Shown: positions 16,262 to 24,183, numbered from the stretch's first letter. The stretch: DNA of 34,010 nt from Acidimicrobiales bacterium (GCA_030748555.1 JASMLT010000013.1:1-34010); one strand, 5' to 3'. Notes: generated by a model from the letters alone, not told the origin. Program-made: numbers and translations.

Positions 16262-16263
16262 TT

Positions 16264-16683
16264 CTAATTCAGCCCAGCTAGTACTTCTTCCGCGAAAGGG
16301 CGAATTTCTGATTCAAATTTGCGTTTATTGATGGAACGCGAAGATATGACTTTTGCACCTTTAGCTTCCAAAAAGCTCGCAAATTTTGACGCTGCTTTTC
16401 CAGGGTTTACAGCATGAGTCATAAAAGCGACTACGTTTTTACCCCAAAGAGGAGGAATGAGGTTGAGTTTTCCCATATCACCGGGACGGTGACCAAAAAG
16501 GATTAAACCATCCACCCATGTTCCTACAAAAATTAGATCAGCATTCGCTAGTTCTTTAAAATCAAGATTTTCAGTTGATCTCACGGTCACTTTATTTTCT
16601 GACGAAGCAACTGCTCCGCCTATCAGTTCTGCAGCTTTTTTTGTATTACCTGAACGGCTTTGGTGTATTACAACAATGTTCAT
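16264..16683 (-). CDS. Flavodoxin-like domain protein
   Basis: A 139-residue cytoplasmic protein with a flavodoxin fold. The N-terminal strand MNIVVIHQ is followed by the FMN phosphate-binding loop SRSGNTKKAA (residues 9-18), and the FVGTWVDGLILF and VVAFMTHAVNPG segments match the 50s and 90s loops of the fold. It is probably an electron carrier or an FMN reductase; there is no attached redox domain. I start at ATG 16683 because GAGAGG lies 8 bases upstream; a TTG two codons earlier would give a slightly longer form. The gene is transcribed away from the SDR gene. No partner oxidoreductase is adjacent. Confidence 0.83.
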   Translation of the reverse strand: MNIVVIHQSRSGNTKKAAELIGGAVASSENKVTVRSTENLDFKELANADLIFVGTWVDGLILFGHRPGDMGKLNLIPPLWGKNVVAFMTHAVNPGKAASKFASFLEAKGAKVISSRSINKRKFESEIRPFAEEVLAGLN

Positions 16684-16689
16684 CTGCAA

Positions 16690-16783
16690 AACCTCTCATA
16701 TCCATCTATGGTGGGAAGCATTAGTTGAAACCAATGCAGTAGAAAGTGTATCAACTAGGTATAGCCGGCAAGTAGGGATTTAA
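16690..16783. promoter_or_regulatory. Divergent promoter region, flavodoxin / SDR genes
   Basis: The gap holds the GAGAGG site for the minus-strand flavodoxin gene and an AGGGA site a few bases before the SDR ATG. A TATAGC hexamer near 16760 is a weak candidate -10 element. No convincing operator was found. Confidence 0.3.
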
Positions 16784-17518
16784 ATGGGCAAATTAGAAAA
16801 AAAGGTTGCACTGATAACTGGAGCAGGTTCAGGTATAGGCAAAGCTACAGCTGAAAAGTTTGCTGACGAAGGTGCTCAGGTCGTGGTTCAAGACTTTAAC
16901 AAAGCATCCGCAGAAGAAGTTTCAGCAAGTCTTACAGGTGTTGGACATTTTGCAATGGGTGGCGATGTTTCCAATGAGCAGGACATGAAAAGTGTTTTTT
17001 CGGAAATTGAAAAGAGATGCGAAAGGCTTGATGTTTTGGTAAACAACGCTGGTGTATTAGGCGGCCCTGAGGGTTTGGGAGCTATAAAGTATGAATCTTT
17101 CATGAGAATGCTTGAGGTTCACATGGGCGGAACCTTCATTTGCACACAAGCTGCCTTGCCATTAATGACTACAGGAAGTTCTATAGTCAATCTTTCTAGT
17201 ATTGCCGGTTTAGCAGGATGGGGCCCTGTGCATTATGCGTCAGCAAAAGGGGCAATCTTAGGTTTCACCAGATCTTCATCTCGTGAATTAGGAGGATTGG
17301 GGATTCGTGTCAATGCAGTTGCACCGGGAGTGATCGAAACACCTATGACTGAGGATCTAGACGAGGCGTTGCTAGCTCCGTTAATTATGATGAGCCCCCT
17401 CGGTCGTATAGGACAAGCAGAAGAGATTGCTTCAACAATCTTATACTTAGCGTGCGATGACAGTTCTTTTGTGACAGGTCAGTGGATTTCACCAAATGGC
17501 GGGTTGATAACTATTTAG
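16784..17518 (+). CDS. Short-chain dehydrogenase/reductase (SDR) family oxidoreductase
   Basis: A 244-residue classical SDR with the full motif set: TGAGSGIG (residues 12-19), D61 after the GG turn, NNAG (87-90), the catalytic serine in NLSS (138/139) and Y151-x3-K155 in YASAKG. The QDF acidic residue after the second strand suggests NAD preference. The length matches FabG-like and cyclohexanol or 3-hydroxyacyl dehydrogenase relatives. It stands alone on the plus strand between minus-strand genes, so it is probably monocistronic. Its stop overlaps that of the dehalogenase gene by 8 bases (CTATTTAG). Substrate unknown. Confidence 0.92.
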   Translation: MGKLEKKVALITGAGSGIGKATAEKFADEGAQVVVQDFNKASAEEVSASLTGVGHFAMGGDVSNEQDMKSVFSEIEKRCERLDVLVNNAGVLGGPEGLGAIKYESFMRMLEVHMGGTFICTQAALPLMTTGSSIVNLSSIAGLAGWGPVHYASAKGAILGFTRSSSRELGGLGIRVNAVAPGVIETPMTEDLDEALLAPLIMMSPLGRIGQAEEIASTILYLACDDSSFVTGQWISPNGGLITI

Positions 17519-18425
17519 CAGTTTCTCTAGCTATCAAATCAATCAAGATTCTGACAACTACGTCAGGTTGATCTTCTTGAACGAAATGACCTGCATTTTC
17601 AACTGTTGTATGAGGCTGGTTAGCGGTACCTGGTACACGAGATATAAAAGTTTTTTCACCCCCACGGCTAACAGGATCTTGATCGCTGAAAGCACAAATT
17701 ACCGGATTGTTAAAGTTTTTTAATGCCTCCCATGCTTTTTGATTAGAAGGCACGGAAGGATCTTCCATGGAAGTAGGTACAAGAGATGGCCAGATTCTCG
17801 CTCCCTCTTTGAAAGAATCATCGGGGAAAGGGGCATTATATGCATCAATAACTTCTGAGGTTAAGTCAGTTAAACAACCTCCATTGACAATGTTCCCTAT
17901 TGGAAAATTTTCTGCCGTTTGTGAAAATTTTTGCCAAGCCATAAAAGCTTCTGTCAGTGTGCCACTTCCATCAGGCAAGCCCGTGTTCGATAAAACTAGA
18001 CCAGAAAACCTCTTTGGATTTGCAGCAACTAGACGTAGTCCGATTAGTCCCCCCCAGTCTTGACCGAAAAAGAAAATTTTTTCAGGAGCGTTCGCGTCTA
18101 ACCAACTTTGCATCCACATAACGTGTCTTTCATATGTGTAATCAACTCGGTCGGAAGGTTTGTCTGATCTGCCAAAACCAACTTGATCTGGAACTAATGA
18201 TCTGATCCCAGCATCCGCTAGACCCGACATGATATTTCTGTAGAGAAAACCCCAAGTCGGTTCACCGTGGAGTAAAAGAACTGTAGGGGCGTCAGAAGGA
18301 CCTGATTCAGCATGGTGTATTCGTAGTTGACCCCCATCTCCATCTGGCACTTCAGAATAGTGAGGGGCATAAGGCCAATCAACCAGACTTTCAAATTGCT
18401 TTTCGGGTGTTCTTAAAACTTTCAT
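17511..18425 (-). CDS. Haloalkane dehalogenase-like alpha/beta hydrolase, HLD-I (DhlA) type
   Basis: A 304-residue alpha/beta hydrolase. Starting at ATG 18425, the N-terminus MKVLRTPEKQFESLVDWPYAPHY is the DhlA-type opening. Active-site residues are visible: oxyanion loop HGEPTWGF (residues 53-60), nucleophile D123 in GQDWGG with halide-stabilising W124, acid D250 (or D248) in FSDQDPVS after the late strand, and H280 in ENAGHF. The acid position after the seventh strand separates HLD-I from HLD-II. Such enzymes replace a halide on an alkane by hydroxide. A longer start at 18494 would run into surE; the chosen start follows the surE stop by 22 bases, so the two genes are likely co-transcribed. 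Epoxide hydrolase activity is a lesser alternative. Confidence 0.88.
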   Translation of the reverse strand: MKVLRTPEKQFESLVDWPYAPHYSEVPDGDGGQLRIHHAESGPSDAPTVLLLHGEPTWGFLYRNIMSGLADAGIRSLVPDQVGFGRSDKPSDRVDYTYERHVMWMQSWLDANAPEKIFFFGQDWGGLIGLRLVAANPKRFSGLVLSNTGLPDGSGTLTEAFMAWQKFSQTAENFPIGNIVNGGCLTDLTSEVIDAYNAPFPDDSFKEGARIWPSLVPTSMEDPSVPSNQKAWEALKNFNNPVICAFSDQDPVSRGGEKTFISRVPGTANQPHTTVENAGHFVQEDQPDVVVRILIDLIARETAK

Positions 18426-18447
18426 AGCGTTGAAATTTTTTCCTTTT

Positions 18448-19269
18448 CTAACCGAAGAGCCCATTAAGGGATTCGTCAACCATTTCCGTATCACTAGGTC
18501 TAGTTGCCTCGAGTGAGTTGATCCAAGTCAAACTCACATAGTCATTCATAACCGCGCCTACATCGGTTTCGATTGGTTGAATTTCAGGGTCGCTCCAAGA
18601 CATTTGAACTCTGTATGAGTTTTCGTGCCCCGGTTTAAGTTCTAATTTAGCTTCTGTCATTGAACGAGTTGAACGTTTTGCTACCTCTGTATAGCGCCAA
18701 CCTTTTAGCTCAGTCAGTGGTTTATTTGGGACGTTGATATTTAATACCTTCGGTTGTTTTGGAGGTTCGGAAATAATTGAGCTCACAGCTGTTCTGGCAA
18801 CCTCGGCAGCAGTCTCCCAAATCTGATTTTTGAGAACCTCTTCGATCCCTTGACCTTCAATTCCCCAACCTGTAACCGCTTGACTTACAGCGACACCTGT
18901 TATCCCAGCATTTCTGGCAGTGAAAGCGGCACCGAGTGTCCCGGAGTGGTAAACGGAATTTCCAACGTTGCTACCGGGATTGATACCAGAAACGACGATG
19001 TCAAAGGAATCTTCCAAAACTCCTCGTGTCGCATACATGACACAAAGAGCAGGCGGTCCACTAATAGCCCAAGATTTTTCAATTTTGTCAATATTTACTT
19101 GATGAACTTCTGGTCTGGAAATGTGAAGTGCTCCTATTGCTGCACCAGCACCTGAATACTCTTGGTCAGGGGCGGCAATTGTTACCTCTCCGAGATCAAG
19201 TAAGGAACGAGCTAAGACGTGTAGCCCTACTGAATCTATTCCATCATCATTAGTGACCAGTATTTTCAC
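18448..19269 (-). CDS. surE: 5'/3'-nucleotidase SurE
   Basis: A 273-residue metal-dependent nucleotidase that removes phosphate from nucleoside monophosphates. The hallmark N-terminus (M)KILVTNDDGIDSVG contains the metal-binding pair D8-D9. The SGAGAAIG segment and the SGINPGSNVG loop are also characteristic. A longer in-frame frame begins at 19320, but GTG 19269 gives the family's standard N-terminus and has TACGGT exactly 7 bases upstream, fitting a leaderless start. It precedes the DhlA-type dehalogenase gene by 22 bases. It is somewhat longer than the 250-260 residues typical of the family. Confidence 0.93.
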   Translation of the reverse strand: MKILVTNDDGIDSVGLHVLARSLLDLGEVTIAAPDQEYSGAGAAIGALHISRPEVHQVNIDKIEKSWAISGPPALCVMYATRGVLEDSFDIVVSGINPGSNVGNSVYHSGTLGAAFTARNAGITGVAVSQAVTGWGIEGQGIEEVLKNQIWETAAEVARTAVSSIISEPPKQPKVLNINVPNKPLTELKGWRYTEVAKRSTRSMTEAKLELKPGHENSYRVQMSWSDPEIQPIETDVGAVMNDYVSLTWINSLEATRPSDTEMVDESLNGLFG

Positions 19270-19276
19270 ACTCAAG

Positions 19277-19282
19277 ACCGTA
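19277..19282 (-). promoter_or_regulatory. Candidate leaderless -10 element of surE
   Basis: The minus strand reads TACGGT, then 7 bases, then the GTG start. There is no ribosome binding site. The same hexamer and spacing occur before the F420-dependent oxidoreductase gene. Confidence 0.45.
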
Positions 19283-19333
19283 TCTACATCATTGATTGTT
19301 TGGGTTAAAACTCGAACCAAAAGAGATTAATTG

Positions 19334-19354
19334 TTTTATCTTTTATCTTTTATC
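19334..19354. repeat. Three tandem TTTTATC heptamers across the ABC-F stop codon
   Basis: Three perfect head-to-tail copies of the 7-base unit TTTTATC, followed by an imperfect fourth. On the coding (minus) strand they encode the Lys-rich end ...EKIKDKR and the TAA stop of the ABC-F gene. Because 7 is not a multiple of 3, gain or loss of a unit changes the C-terminus. Confidence 0.85.
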
Positions 19355-21249
19355 TTTTCTTGAATCCTCAGTTCTTCTTCAAGAGTCTCCCACATGCGCA
19401 TAAGTTCAGAAGCATTATCTTTAGCAGTCTCGTATTCTGTCACTAAAGACTCAGCTTCTTTTGGATTTTTAAAGAGATCAGGGTCGTTAAGTCTATCTTT
19501 TGCTTCCAACACAGAGGCTTCTGCTTTTTCCCATTTTTTCTCCACTCTTGTGAGTTCACGCTTCAACTCACGTATCCCTCCGTCAGTTTTCTTTGATTGT
19601 TTTTTAGATGGTTTAAATTTCTGAACTGAGATATCTGTTTTTGTCTCACTAAATGATGGATTTATTATTCGATCAGGCACACCGGTGTGCAATATGGCTT
19701 TCGATTCTCGTACTTCGAGTAGGTCATCTGCAACAGACCTTATGAGATGTCGATCGTGAGTAATTAAGATCACAGTCCCCGGGTAAGCACTTATTGCATC
19801 TTCAAGCACATCACAACTAGGTAAGTCAAGATGGTTAGTTGGTTCATCAAGAATCATTAAATTTACAGGCATGCAAAGAGCTTTAGCGAGAGCTAAACGC
19901 GTCTGCTCTCCACCTGACAGATCTGAAACAAGCGAGTCAACCGAGTCACCTCTAAAACCGAAAGACGCAAGGTATGTTCGGAGGTTTCTACCGGACTCGT
20001 CGACTTGCGGAACAGTTCGTAGTTCCCCCAAAACAGTTTTCTTAGGATCGAGTATTTCTGCCTGCAACTGATCAAACCAAGACATATCAACATTTTTTCC
20101 ACGAAAAATCTTTCCTTGGGTCTGTTCAAGCTCTCCAGTGATCAGCCTGACCAGAGTAGTTTTACCCGCACCATTGGGCCCGATAACAGCGACATTCCTG
20201 CCTCTTTCGATTGTGAATGAAAGATCCTCTAAGATCATCTGATTTTCATAGCCAGCTTGCACTTCTTCAAATTCAACGACAATTCGAGAAGAGCGACGCG
20301 GTTCAGGGAAATTAAACTTGGTTTTAGCATTTTCTTTGGTTTCGATTTCTATTTTTTCAAGTTTCTCTAAAGCTTTCACTCGGCTTTGAACTTGTCTAGC
20401 CTTTGAGGCTTTATAGCGAAATCGTTCAATGAATTTTTCAGTAGCAGCTATTTCCTTTGCTTGTTGGGAAGCCAAAGATTTTTGATATTCGATGCGTTCT
20501 TCTCTTGCTACAACAAAGTCTCCGAAACTCCCGATGTATTCAGTTGCGCGACCCGCAGAGATCTCAATTATCCGATTAGCTATCCCATCTATAAAATCAC
20601 GATCATGGCTTACGAACAGTAACCCGTTATTCCATTTCCCTAAATAAGTTTCTAACCATGCAACACTGTCAACGTCCAAATGGTTTGTTGGTTCATCAAG
20701 AATCAAAAGATCCGGTTTTGACAATAAGAGTCGGGCCAGGGCAACTCGCATTTGCCAACCCCCAGAAAGCTCACCTAGGTCACGGTTATGATCATGAGTT
20801 TTAAAACCCAGTCCGGACAGAAGACGATGCGCCTCAGCTTCAATCGCGTAGCCGCCAATTTGCTCAAATCGTGACTGTGCTTCTCCGAATTCGGAAATAA
20901 GTTCTGATTTGCGTTCACCAGTTGCTTTTTCAAGTTCTGAGCTCAATCTTTTTAACTGTGTTGCTAACTGGGTAGTGTCTTCTGCTCCTGAGAGAACTTC
21001 TTCTAAGACATTTTTACCTTTGCTTGCTTCAAGTTCTTGAGGAAGGTAGCCAATTTTCATTTCTTGTGGCTTATGTATCTCTCCTGCGTCAACTTCTTGA
21101 AGCCCGATCAGTATCTCCAATAAGGTTGTTTTCCCAGTTCCATTACTACCGATCAGTGCAATGCGACGGCCAGATCCCAGCTGAAGGGAAACATTTGTAA
21201 AAAGTGTTCTAGGCCCAAAAGATTTAGTCAATCCAGAAGCGGTCAGCAT
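19336..21249 (-). CDS. ABC-F family ATP-binding protein (ribosome-associated type)
   Basis: A 637-residue soluble protein with two ABC ATPase domains and no membrane segment. Domain 1 has Walker A GSNGTGKTT (residues 34-42), signature LSGGW (161-165) and DEPTNHLD (185-192). A charged linker (about 240-310), the ribosomal interaction motif region, follows. Domain 2 has Walker A GPNGAGKTT (357-365), LSGGE (444-448) and another DEPTNHLD (468-475). The C-terminal 70 residues form a Lys/Glu-rich coiled coil as in Uup and antibiotic-resistance ABC-F factors. These proteins act on the ribosome, relieving stalling or protecting from drugs. The family branch (Uup-like is likeliest from the coiled coil) is not certain. 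It starts with ATG 21249 without a ribosome binding site. Confidence 0.93.
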   Translation of the reverse strand: MLTASGLTKSFGPRTLFTNVSLQLGSGRRIALIGSNGTGKTTLLEILIGLQEVDAGEIHKPQEMKIGYLPQELEASKGKNVLEEVLSGAEDTTQLATQLKRLSSELEKATGERKSELISEFGEAQSRFEQIGGYAIEAEAHRLLSGLGFKTHDHNRDLGELSGGWQMRVALARLLLSKPDLLILDEPTNHLDVDSVAWLETYLGKWNNGLLFVSHDRDFIDGIANRIIEISAGRATEYIGSFGDFVVAREERIEYQKSLASQQAKEIAATEKFIERFRYKASKARQVQSRVKALEKLEKIEIETKENAKTKFNFPEPRRSSRIVVEFEEVQAGYENQMILEDLSFTIERGRNVAVIGPNGAGKTTLVRLITGELEQTQGKIFRGKNVDMSWFDQLQAEILDPKKTVLGELRTVPQVDESGRNLRTYLASFGFRGDSVDSLVSDLSGGEQTRLALAKALCMPVNLMILDEPTNHLDLPSCDVLEDAISAYPGTVILITHDRHLIRSVADDLLEVRESKAILHTGVPDRIINPSFSETKTDISVQKFKPSKKQSKKTDGGIRELKRELTRVEKKWEKAEASVLEAKDRLNDPDLFKNPKEAESLVTEYETAKDNASELMRMWETLEEELRIQEKIKDKR

Positions 21250-21256
21250 ATGAGTG

Positions 21257-21262
21257 AGAGTA
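21257..21262 (-). promoter_or_regulatory. Candidate leaderless -10 element of the ABC-F gene
   Basis: The minus strand reads TACTCT, then 7 bases, then ATG 21249. No purine-rich ribosome binding site is present in the interval, fitting a leaderless transcript. Confidence 0.35.
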
Positions 21263-21294
21263 CAACCTATAAAGCAATAGAAGTAGCAGTAGAG

Positions 21295-22230
21295 CTAATT
21301 ACCAGCAGAATTCCACCTGACAACTGCAGCGGCTGAGGTCATCCCCGCCCCAAATCCGACTAGAAGCAGCAAGTCGTCTTGTTCAACTTGACCGGAGTCT
21401 ATTGAATCTATGAGAGCTAAAGGAATAGAAGCAGCAGAGGTATTTCCAGTTGTGTCCATCACCAACGCTGCCTTCTCCTTTGGAATCCCAAGTCGTTTCA
21501 TTGCAGCATCGATGATGCGGACATTCGCCTGGTGAGGAACAACAAGTGAAATCTGATCATTTGTTATTCCAGCTTTTTCCATAGCAGCATTGGCGGCATT
21601 TTCCATAGCTATAACAGCGCGTCGGAAAACCTCTTGTCCGTGCATAACGATTTTTCCACCATGTTCGCAATAGAGAAGGTCAGCGGCAGAACCATCAGCC
21701 ATGAGATCCCAACCGAGAAAACACGGTTGTTCTGAAGTTCTTTCGATTACCACTGCTCCCGCACCATCACCGAATAGAACACATGTCGTTCTATCTTCCC
21801 AGTCTGTGAATGTGCTAAGAGAATCACTTCCAATAAGTAGAATTTTTTCCATTCCACTGTCAGCGAATTGCATTGCAGTAACGAGTCCGTAAACAAAACC
21901 AGAGCATGCAGCGTTCAGATCGAAAGCGCCGCAAGATAAACCAAGGTTATTTTGCACAATGGAAGAAGTTGCAGGTACTACCTTGTCAGCAGTTGTGGTG
22001 GCAAGGATAAATAGGTCTATCTCCTCAGGTTTGACTCCAGCTTTTTCTAATGCCGCTTTACCTGCATTAGTAGACATTTCACTTACTTTCCCATCGATAT
22101 GTCGAGCAGAAATTCCGCTTCGTTCTCTGATCCACTCGTCTGAAGTGTCAACCATTTGTGCCAGTTCGTCATTTGTAAGGATTCTCTCAGGAAGATCTAT
22201 AGCCCAGCCTGTAATTCGTCCAAATGCCAT
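21295..22230 (-). CDS. fabH: Beta-ketoacyl-ACP synthase III (FabH family)
   Basis: A 311-residue condensing enzyme that starts fatty acid synthesis by joining an acyl-CoA primer to malonyl-ACP. The Cys-His-Asn triad is intact: C109 in NAACSGFVYG, H233 in VPHQAN and N263 in GNTSAAS. The N-terminal DEWIRERSGI block (31-40) is also diagnostic. A ribosome binding site AAGGG lies 7 bases before the ATG. No fabD, fabF or acpP is adjacent, so this copy stands apart from a fatty acid cluster. It may prime branched or other special fatty acids, or be a secondary-metabolite ketosynthase; sequence motifs alone do not separate these. Confidence 0.93.
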   Translation of the reverse strand: MAFGRITGWAIDLPERILTNDELAQMVDTSDEWIRERSGISARHIDGKVSEMSTNAGKAALEKAGVKPEEIDLFILATTTADKVVPATSSIVQNNLGLSCGAFDLNAACSGFVYGLVTAMQFADSGMEKILLIGSDSLSTFTDWEDRTTCVLFGDGAGAVVIERTSEQPCFLGWDLMADGSAADLLYCEHGGKIVMHGQEVFRRAVIAMENAANAAMEKAGITNDQISLVVPHQANVRIIDAAMKRLGIPKEKAALVMDTTGNTSAASIPLALIDSIDSGQVEQDDLLLLVGFGAGMTSAAAVVRWNSAGN

Positions 22231-22335
22231 TTTTGAACCCTTCGATAAAAATTTTCTAAATGACTTGTAATAAAGGTAGCGCTTAAAACCCTAAAGATGT
22301 GTTTCTCTCTTTTTTGCGACTAGGGTCAGGCAGTT

Positions 22336-23073
22336 ATGAATGACCATGAAATAGCAGGTCTTTTAGCAAGAGAAGCTGGAGAGCTGCTTTTGGAGCTTCG
22401 CAAAAAAGGCTTGGATGAAGGAGTTTCTGGCTATCAATTACAGGTGATGGCAGATCGGGAAGCCCATTTGCACATAAGCAAACGGCTGGATGAGTTATGC
22501 CCTGGAGATTTTTTGTTATCAGAAGAGGGGCGAGATGATAAAGGGCGTTTAGAAGCTGAAAGAGTGTGGATTGTTGACCCTCTTGATGGGACACAAGATT
22601 TCGGACGTGCAGGAAGTATTGAATGGGCGGTACATGTCGCTTTAGTGTCAGAAGGTCAACCTTTGGCTGGAGCAGTTAATTTGCCGGCTATAGGAACTCT
22701 TTATGGGACGCTTCAAACTCCGACAAAGCGGGATTCTGTCAATAATCCTCCTGTTGTTATTACTAGCCGCTCTCAATGGGGGGAAGCGGAAGCGGTTGCA
22801 GCATCTATAGGAGGAGTAGTTCGTTCAGTTGGTTCAGCAGGAGTCAAGGCTATGGCTGTTGTAGGTGGAACTGCTGACATTTATGTTCATCCCTCAGGCT
22901 TGTATGAATGGGATGTATGCGCTCCCGCTGCTGTAGCTGCATCTGCGGGGCTAGACGTCAGTGGAGTGGATGGTTCTTTATTGACTTACAACAAAGAAAG
23001 ACCAGTAGTGCCCGGACTATTAATAAGTAAACCCGAGTTCACTTCTGCAGCTTTGGATGCATTGCATTACTAG
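22336..23073 (+). CDS. Inositol monophosphatase / 3'(2'),5'-bisphosphate nucleotidase (CysQ-like)
   Basis: A 245-residue Mg-dependent phosphatase of the inositol monophosphatase superfamily. Metal-binding motifs are the acidic pair E63-E64 in LLSEEGRDD, WIVDPLDGT with D81 and D84, and the late motif WDVCAPAAV with D193. CysQ members hydrolyse adenosine 3',5'-bisphosphate left over from sulfate assimilation; others hydrolyse inositol phosphate, which in actinobacteria feeds mycothiol and phosphoinositide synthesis. The short length (245) is nearer to CysQ-type enzymes, but the substrate is undecided. It is just upstream of the B12 riboswitch and transcribed in the same direction, with no terminator seen between them. 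Confidence 0.88.
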   Translation: MNDHEIAGLLAREAGELLLELRKKGLDEGVSGYQLQVMADREAHLHISKRLDELCPGDFLLSEEGRDDKGRLEAERVWIVDPLDGTQDFGRAGSIEWAVHVALVSEGQPLAGAVNLPAIGTLYGTLQTPTKRDSVNNPPVVITSRSQWGEAEAVAASIGGVVRSVGSAGVKAMAVVGGTADIYVHPSGLYEWDVCAPAAVAASAGLDVSGVDGSLLTYNKERPVVPGLLISKPEFTSAALDALHY

Positions 23074-23109
23074 AAAACTTTAAGAAAGTTATTTTTCGCG
23101 CTATTCTGG

Positions 23110-23200
23110 TGTTTCCTACAAAAAGAAGACGGTTGGAATCCGTCACTGTCCCGCAACTGTGTTCCTCATTGAGGTAAGTCAGACCTAAGAGTAGGAAAAA
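23110..23200 (+). promoter_or_regulatory. Cobalamin (vitamin B12) riboswitch aptamer
   Basis: The B12 box core CCCGCAACTGT is at 23150-23160, preceded by GGAATCCGTCACTG, which matches the conserved stretch of cobalamin riboswitches. A perfect closing stem pairs TTTCCTAC (23112-23119) with GTAGGAAA (23191-23198). Inside are a CCTC-ATT-GAGG hairpin (23164-23174) and the conserved AGTCAGACC element (23178-23186). It is a compact aptamer. The downstream genes encode a B12-type ABC importer, so repression by cobalamin is expected. Confidence 0.9.
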
Positions 23201-23236
23201 TAGCAAATACAAATAACCGTAGGTTCCCGAGGAGGA

Positions 23237-23296
23237 ATGGTTAAGGAAAGAAATTTTTCTTCTCCCGCTGCCACTTTAAGGGAGGAGGAAGAATGA
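23237..23296 (+). CDS. Possible 19-codon leader frame between riboswitch and btuF
   Basis: ATG 23237 follows GAGGAGGA at very short spacing and opens a 19-residue frame (MVKERNFSSPAATLREEEE) whose TGA overlaps the btuF ATG as ATGA. It runs through both candidate regulatory hairpins, so translating it would alter their folding. It could equally be a chance frame in a purine-rich leader. Confidence 0.25.
   Translation: MVKERNFSSPAATLREEEE
23254..23292 (+). promoter_or_regulatory. Hairpin sequestering the btuF ribosome binding site
   Basis: The strand 23254-23266 (TTTTTCTTCTCCC) pairs over 13 positions, three of them G-U, with 23280-23292 (GGGAGGAGGAAGA), leaving a 13-base loop. The right arm is the entire btuF ribosome binding site and ends at the base before ATG. 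A competing hairpin pairs GGAAAGAA (23245-23252) with 23257-23265, with one bulged C, and would free the site. This is the layout of a translational riboswitch expression platform. Confidence 0.7.
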
Positions 23297-24183
23297 AGTT
23301 AAGAAGCAATCTGTTAATAGTTCTGGCGGCTCTTACCTTTGTAAGCCTTTCTTGTAGTTCTGGTAGCTTGACAGGCCAAGTCCCGATCTCGGGTGGTTCT
23401 GCCAGCGTCGAAACAGCGGAGAGAATAATTTCACTTTCCCCTACAGCTACTGAGATACTTTTCGCATTAGAAGCTGGGAATCAAGTTGTTGCTGTAGACG
23501 ATCAGTCAAATTTCCCAGAGGCTGCGCCCATGACTTCGCTGTCTGGGTACACACCCAATATCGAGTCGATTGCTGAATATCAACCTGATTTGGTAGTTGC
23601 GTCTTACGACCCAGGCGACTTGGTTGCCGGCCTCAAAGCATTGGAAGTTGCGACCCTACTTCAACCGCCAGCTTCGTCCATGGAAGATACATATGTGCAA
23701 ATAAACGAGTTAGGTGTTTTAACTGGGCGTCAGTCTGAAGCCAGCGAATTGATTGAGAGTATCAAATCAGATCTGAATGAAATAGCTTCCAAAAAGGTAG
23801 GGGAAGGGCTCACTTATTATCACGAAATTGATAACACTTTCTATTCACCGACCTCGAAGACATTTTTAGGCAAACTTTATTCACTCCTTGGTCTATCAAA
23901 TATTGCTGACACAGCAATCGAAGGTGGTTTCGGGTGGCCGCAGTTGTCTGCAGAGTTCATCATTGATGCAGACCCTGATCTGATTTTTCTAGGTAACGCT
24001 AATTGGGGTGAATCTGCAGAAACTGTTGCTGCTAGACCAGGCTGGGGATCCATGACAGCTGTAGAGAAAAGTCAAGTTATTCCTGTTGACACAGACACTT
24101 CAGGACGTTGGGGGCCACGAGTGGTCGATTTTCTAAGATCTGTTCGTTCTGCAATTGAAAAAAATTTCAGGTTAGTGGATTAA
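23293..24183 (+). CDS. btuF: Cobalamin-type ABC transporter substrate-binding lipoprotein (BtuF-like)
   Basis: A 296-residue exported binding protein of the helical-backbone metal/B12 receptor family. The N-terminus is a lipoprotein signal with the lipidated cysteine probably C21 in VSLSCSSG, though the -3 position is a serine and so the lipobox is imperfect. The mature part begins with the BtuF-like ERIISLSPTATEILFALEAGNQVVAVDD block. Later it has the YQPDLVVAS and GWPQLSAEFIIDADPDLIFL segments typical of the two lobes. Cobalamin as ligand is supported by the B12 riboswitch directly upstream. It lies first in an operon with the permease and ATPase genes; the ribosome binding site GGGAGGAGG lies in a regulatory hairpin. 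Confidence 0.92.
   Translation: MKLRSNLLIVLAALTFVSLSCSSGSLTGQVPISGGSASVETAERIISLSPTATEILFALEAGNQVVAVDDQSNFPEAAPMTSLSGYTPNIESIAEYQPDLVVASYDPGDLVAGLKALEVATLLQPPASSMEDTYVQINELGVLTGRQSEASELIESIKSDLNEIASKKVGEGLTYYHEIDNTFYSPTSKTFLGKLYSLLGLSNIADTAIEGGFGWPQLSAEFIIDADPDLIFLGNANWGESAETVAARPGWGSMTAVEKSQVIPVDTDTSGRWGPRVVDFLRSVRSAIEKNFRLVD

Noticed and set aside
23215-23225. AACC-GTA-GGTT mini-hairpin after the B12 aptamer
   Set aside because: Four pairs with a three-base loop is too weak to call alone. It may contribute to the kissing-loop part of the riboswitch but cannot be shown by eye.
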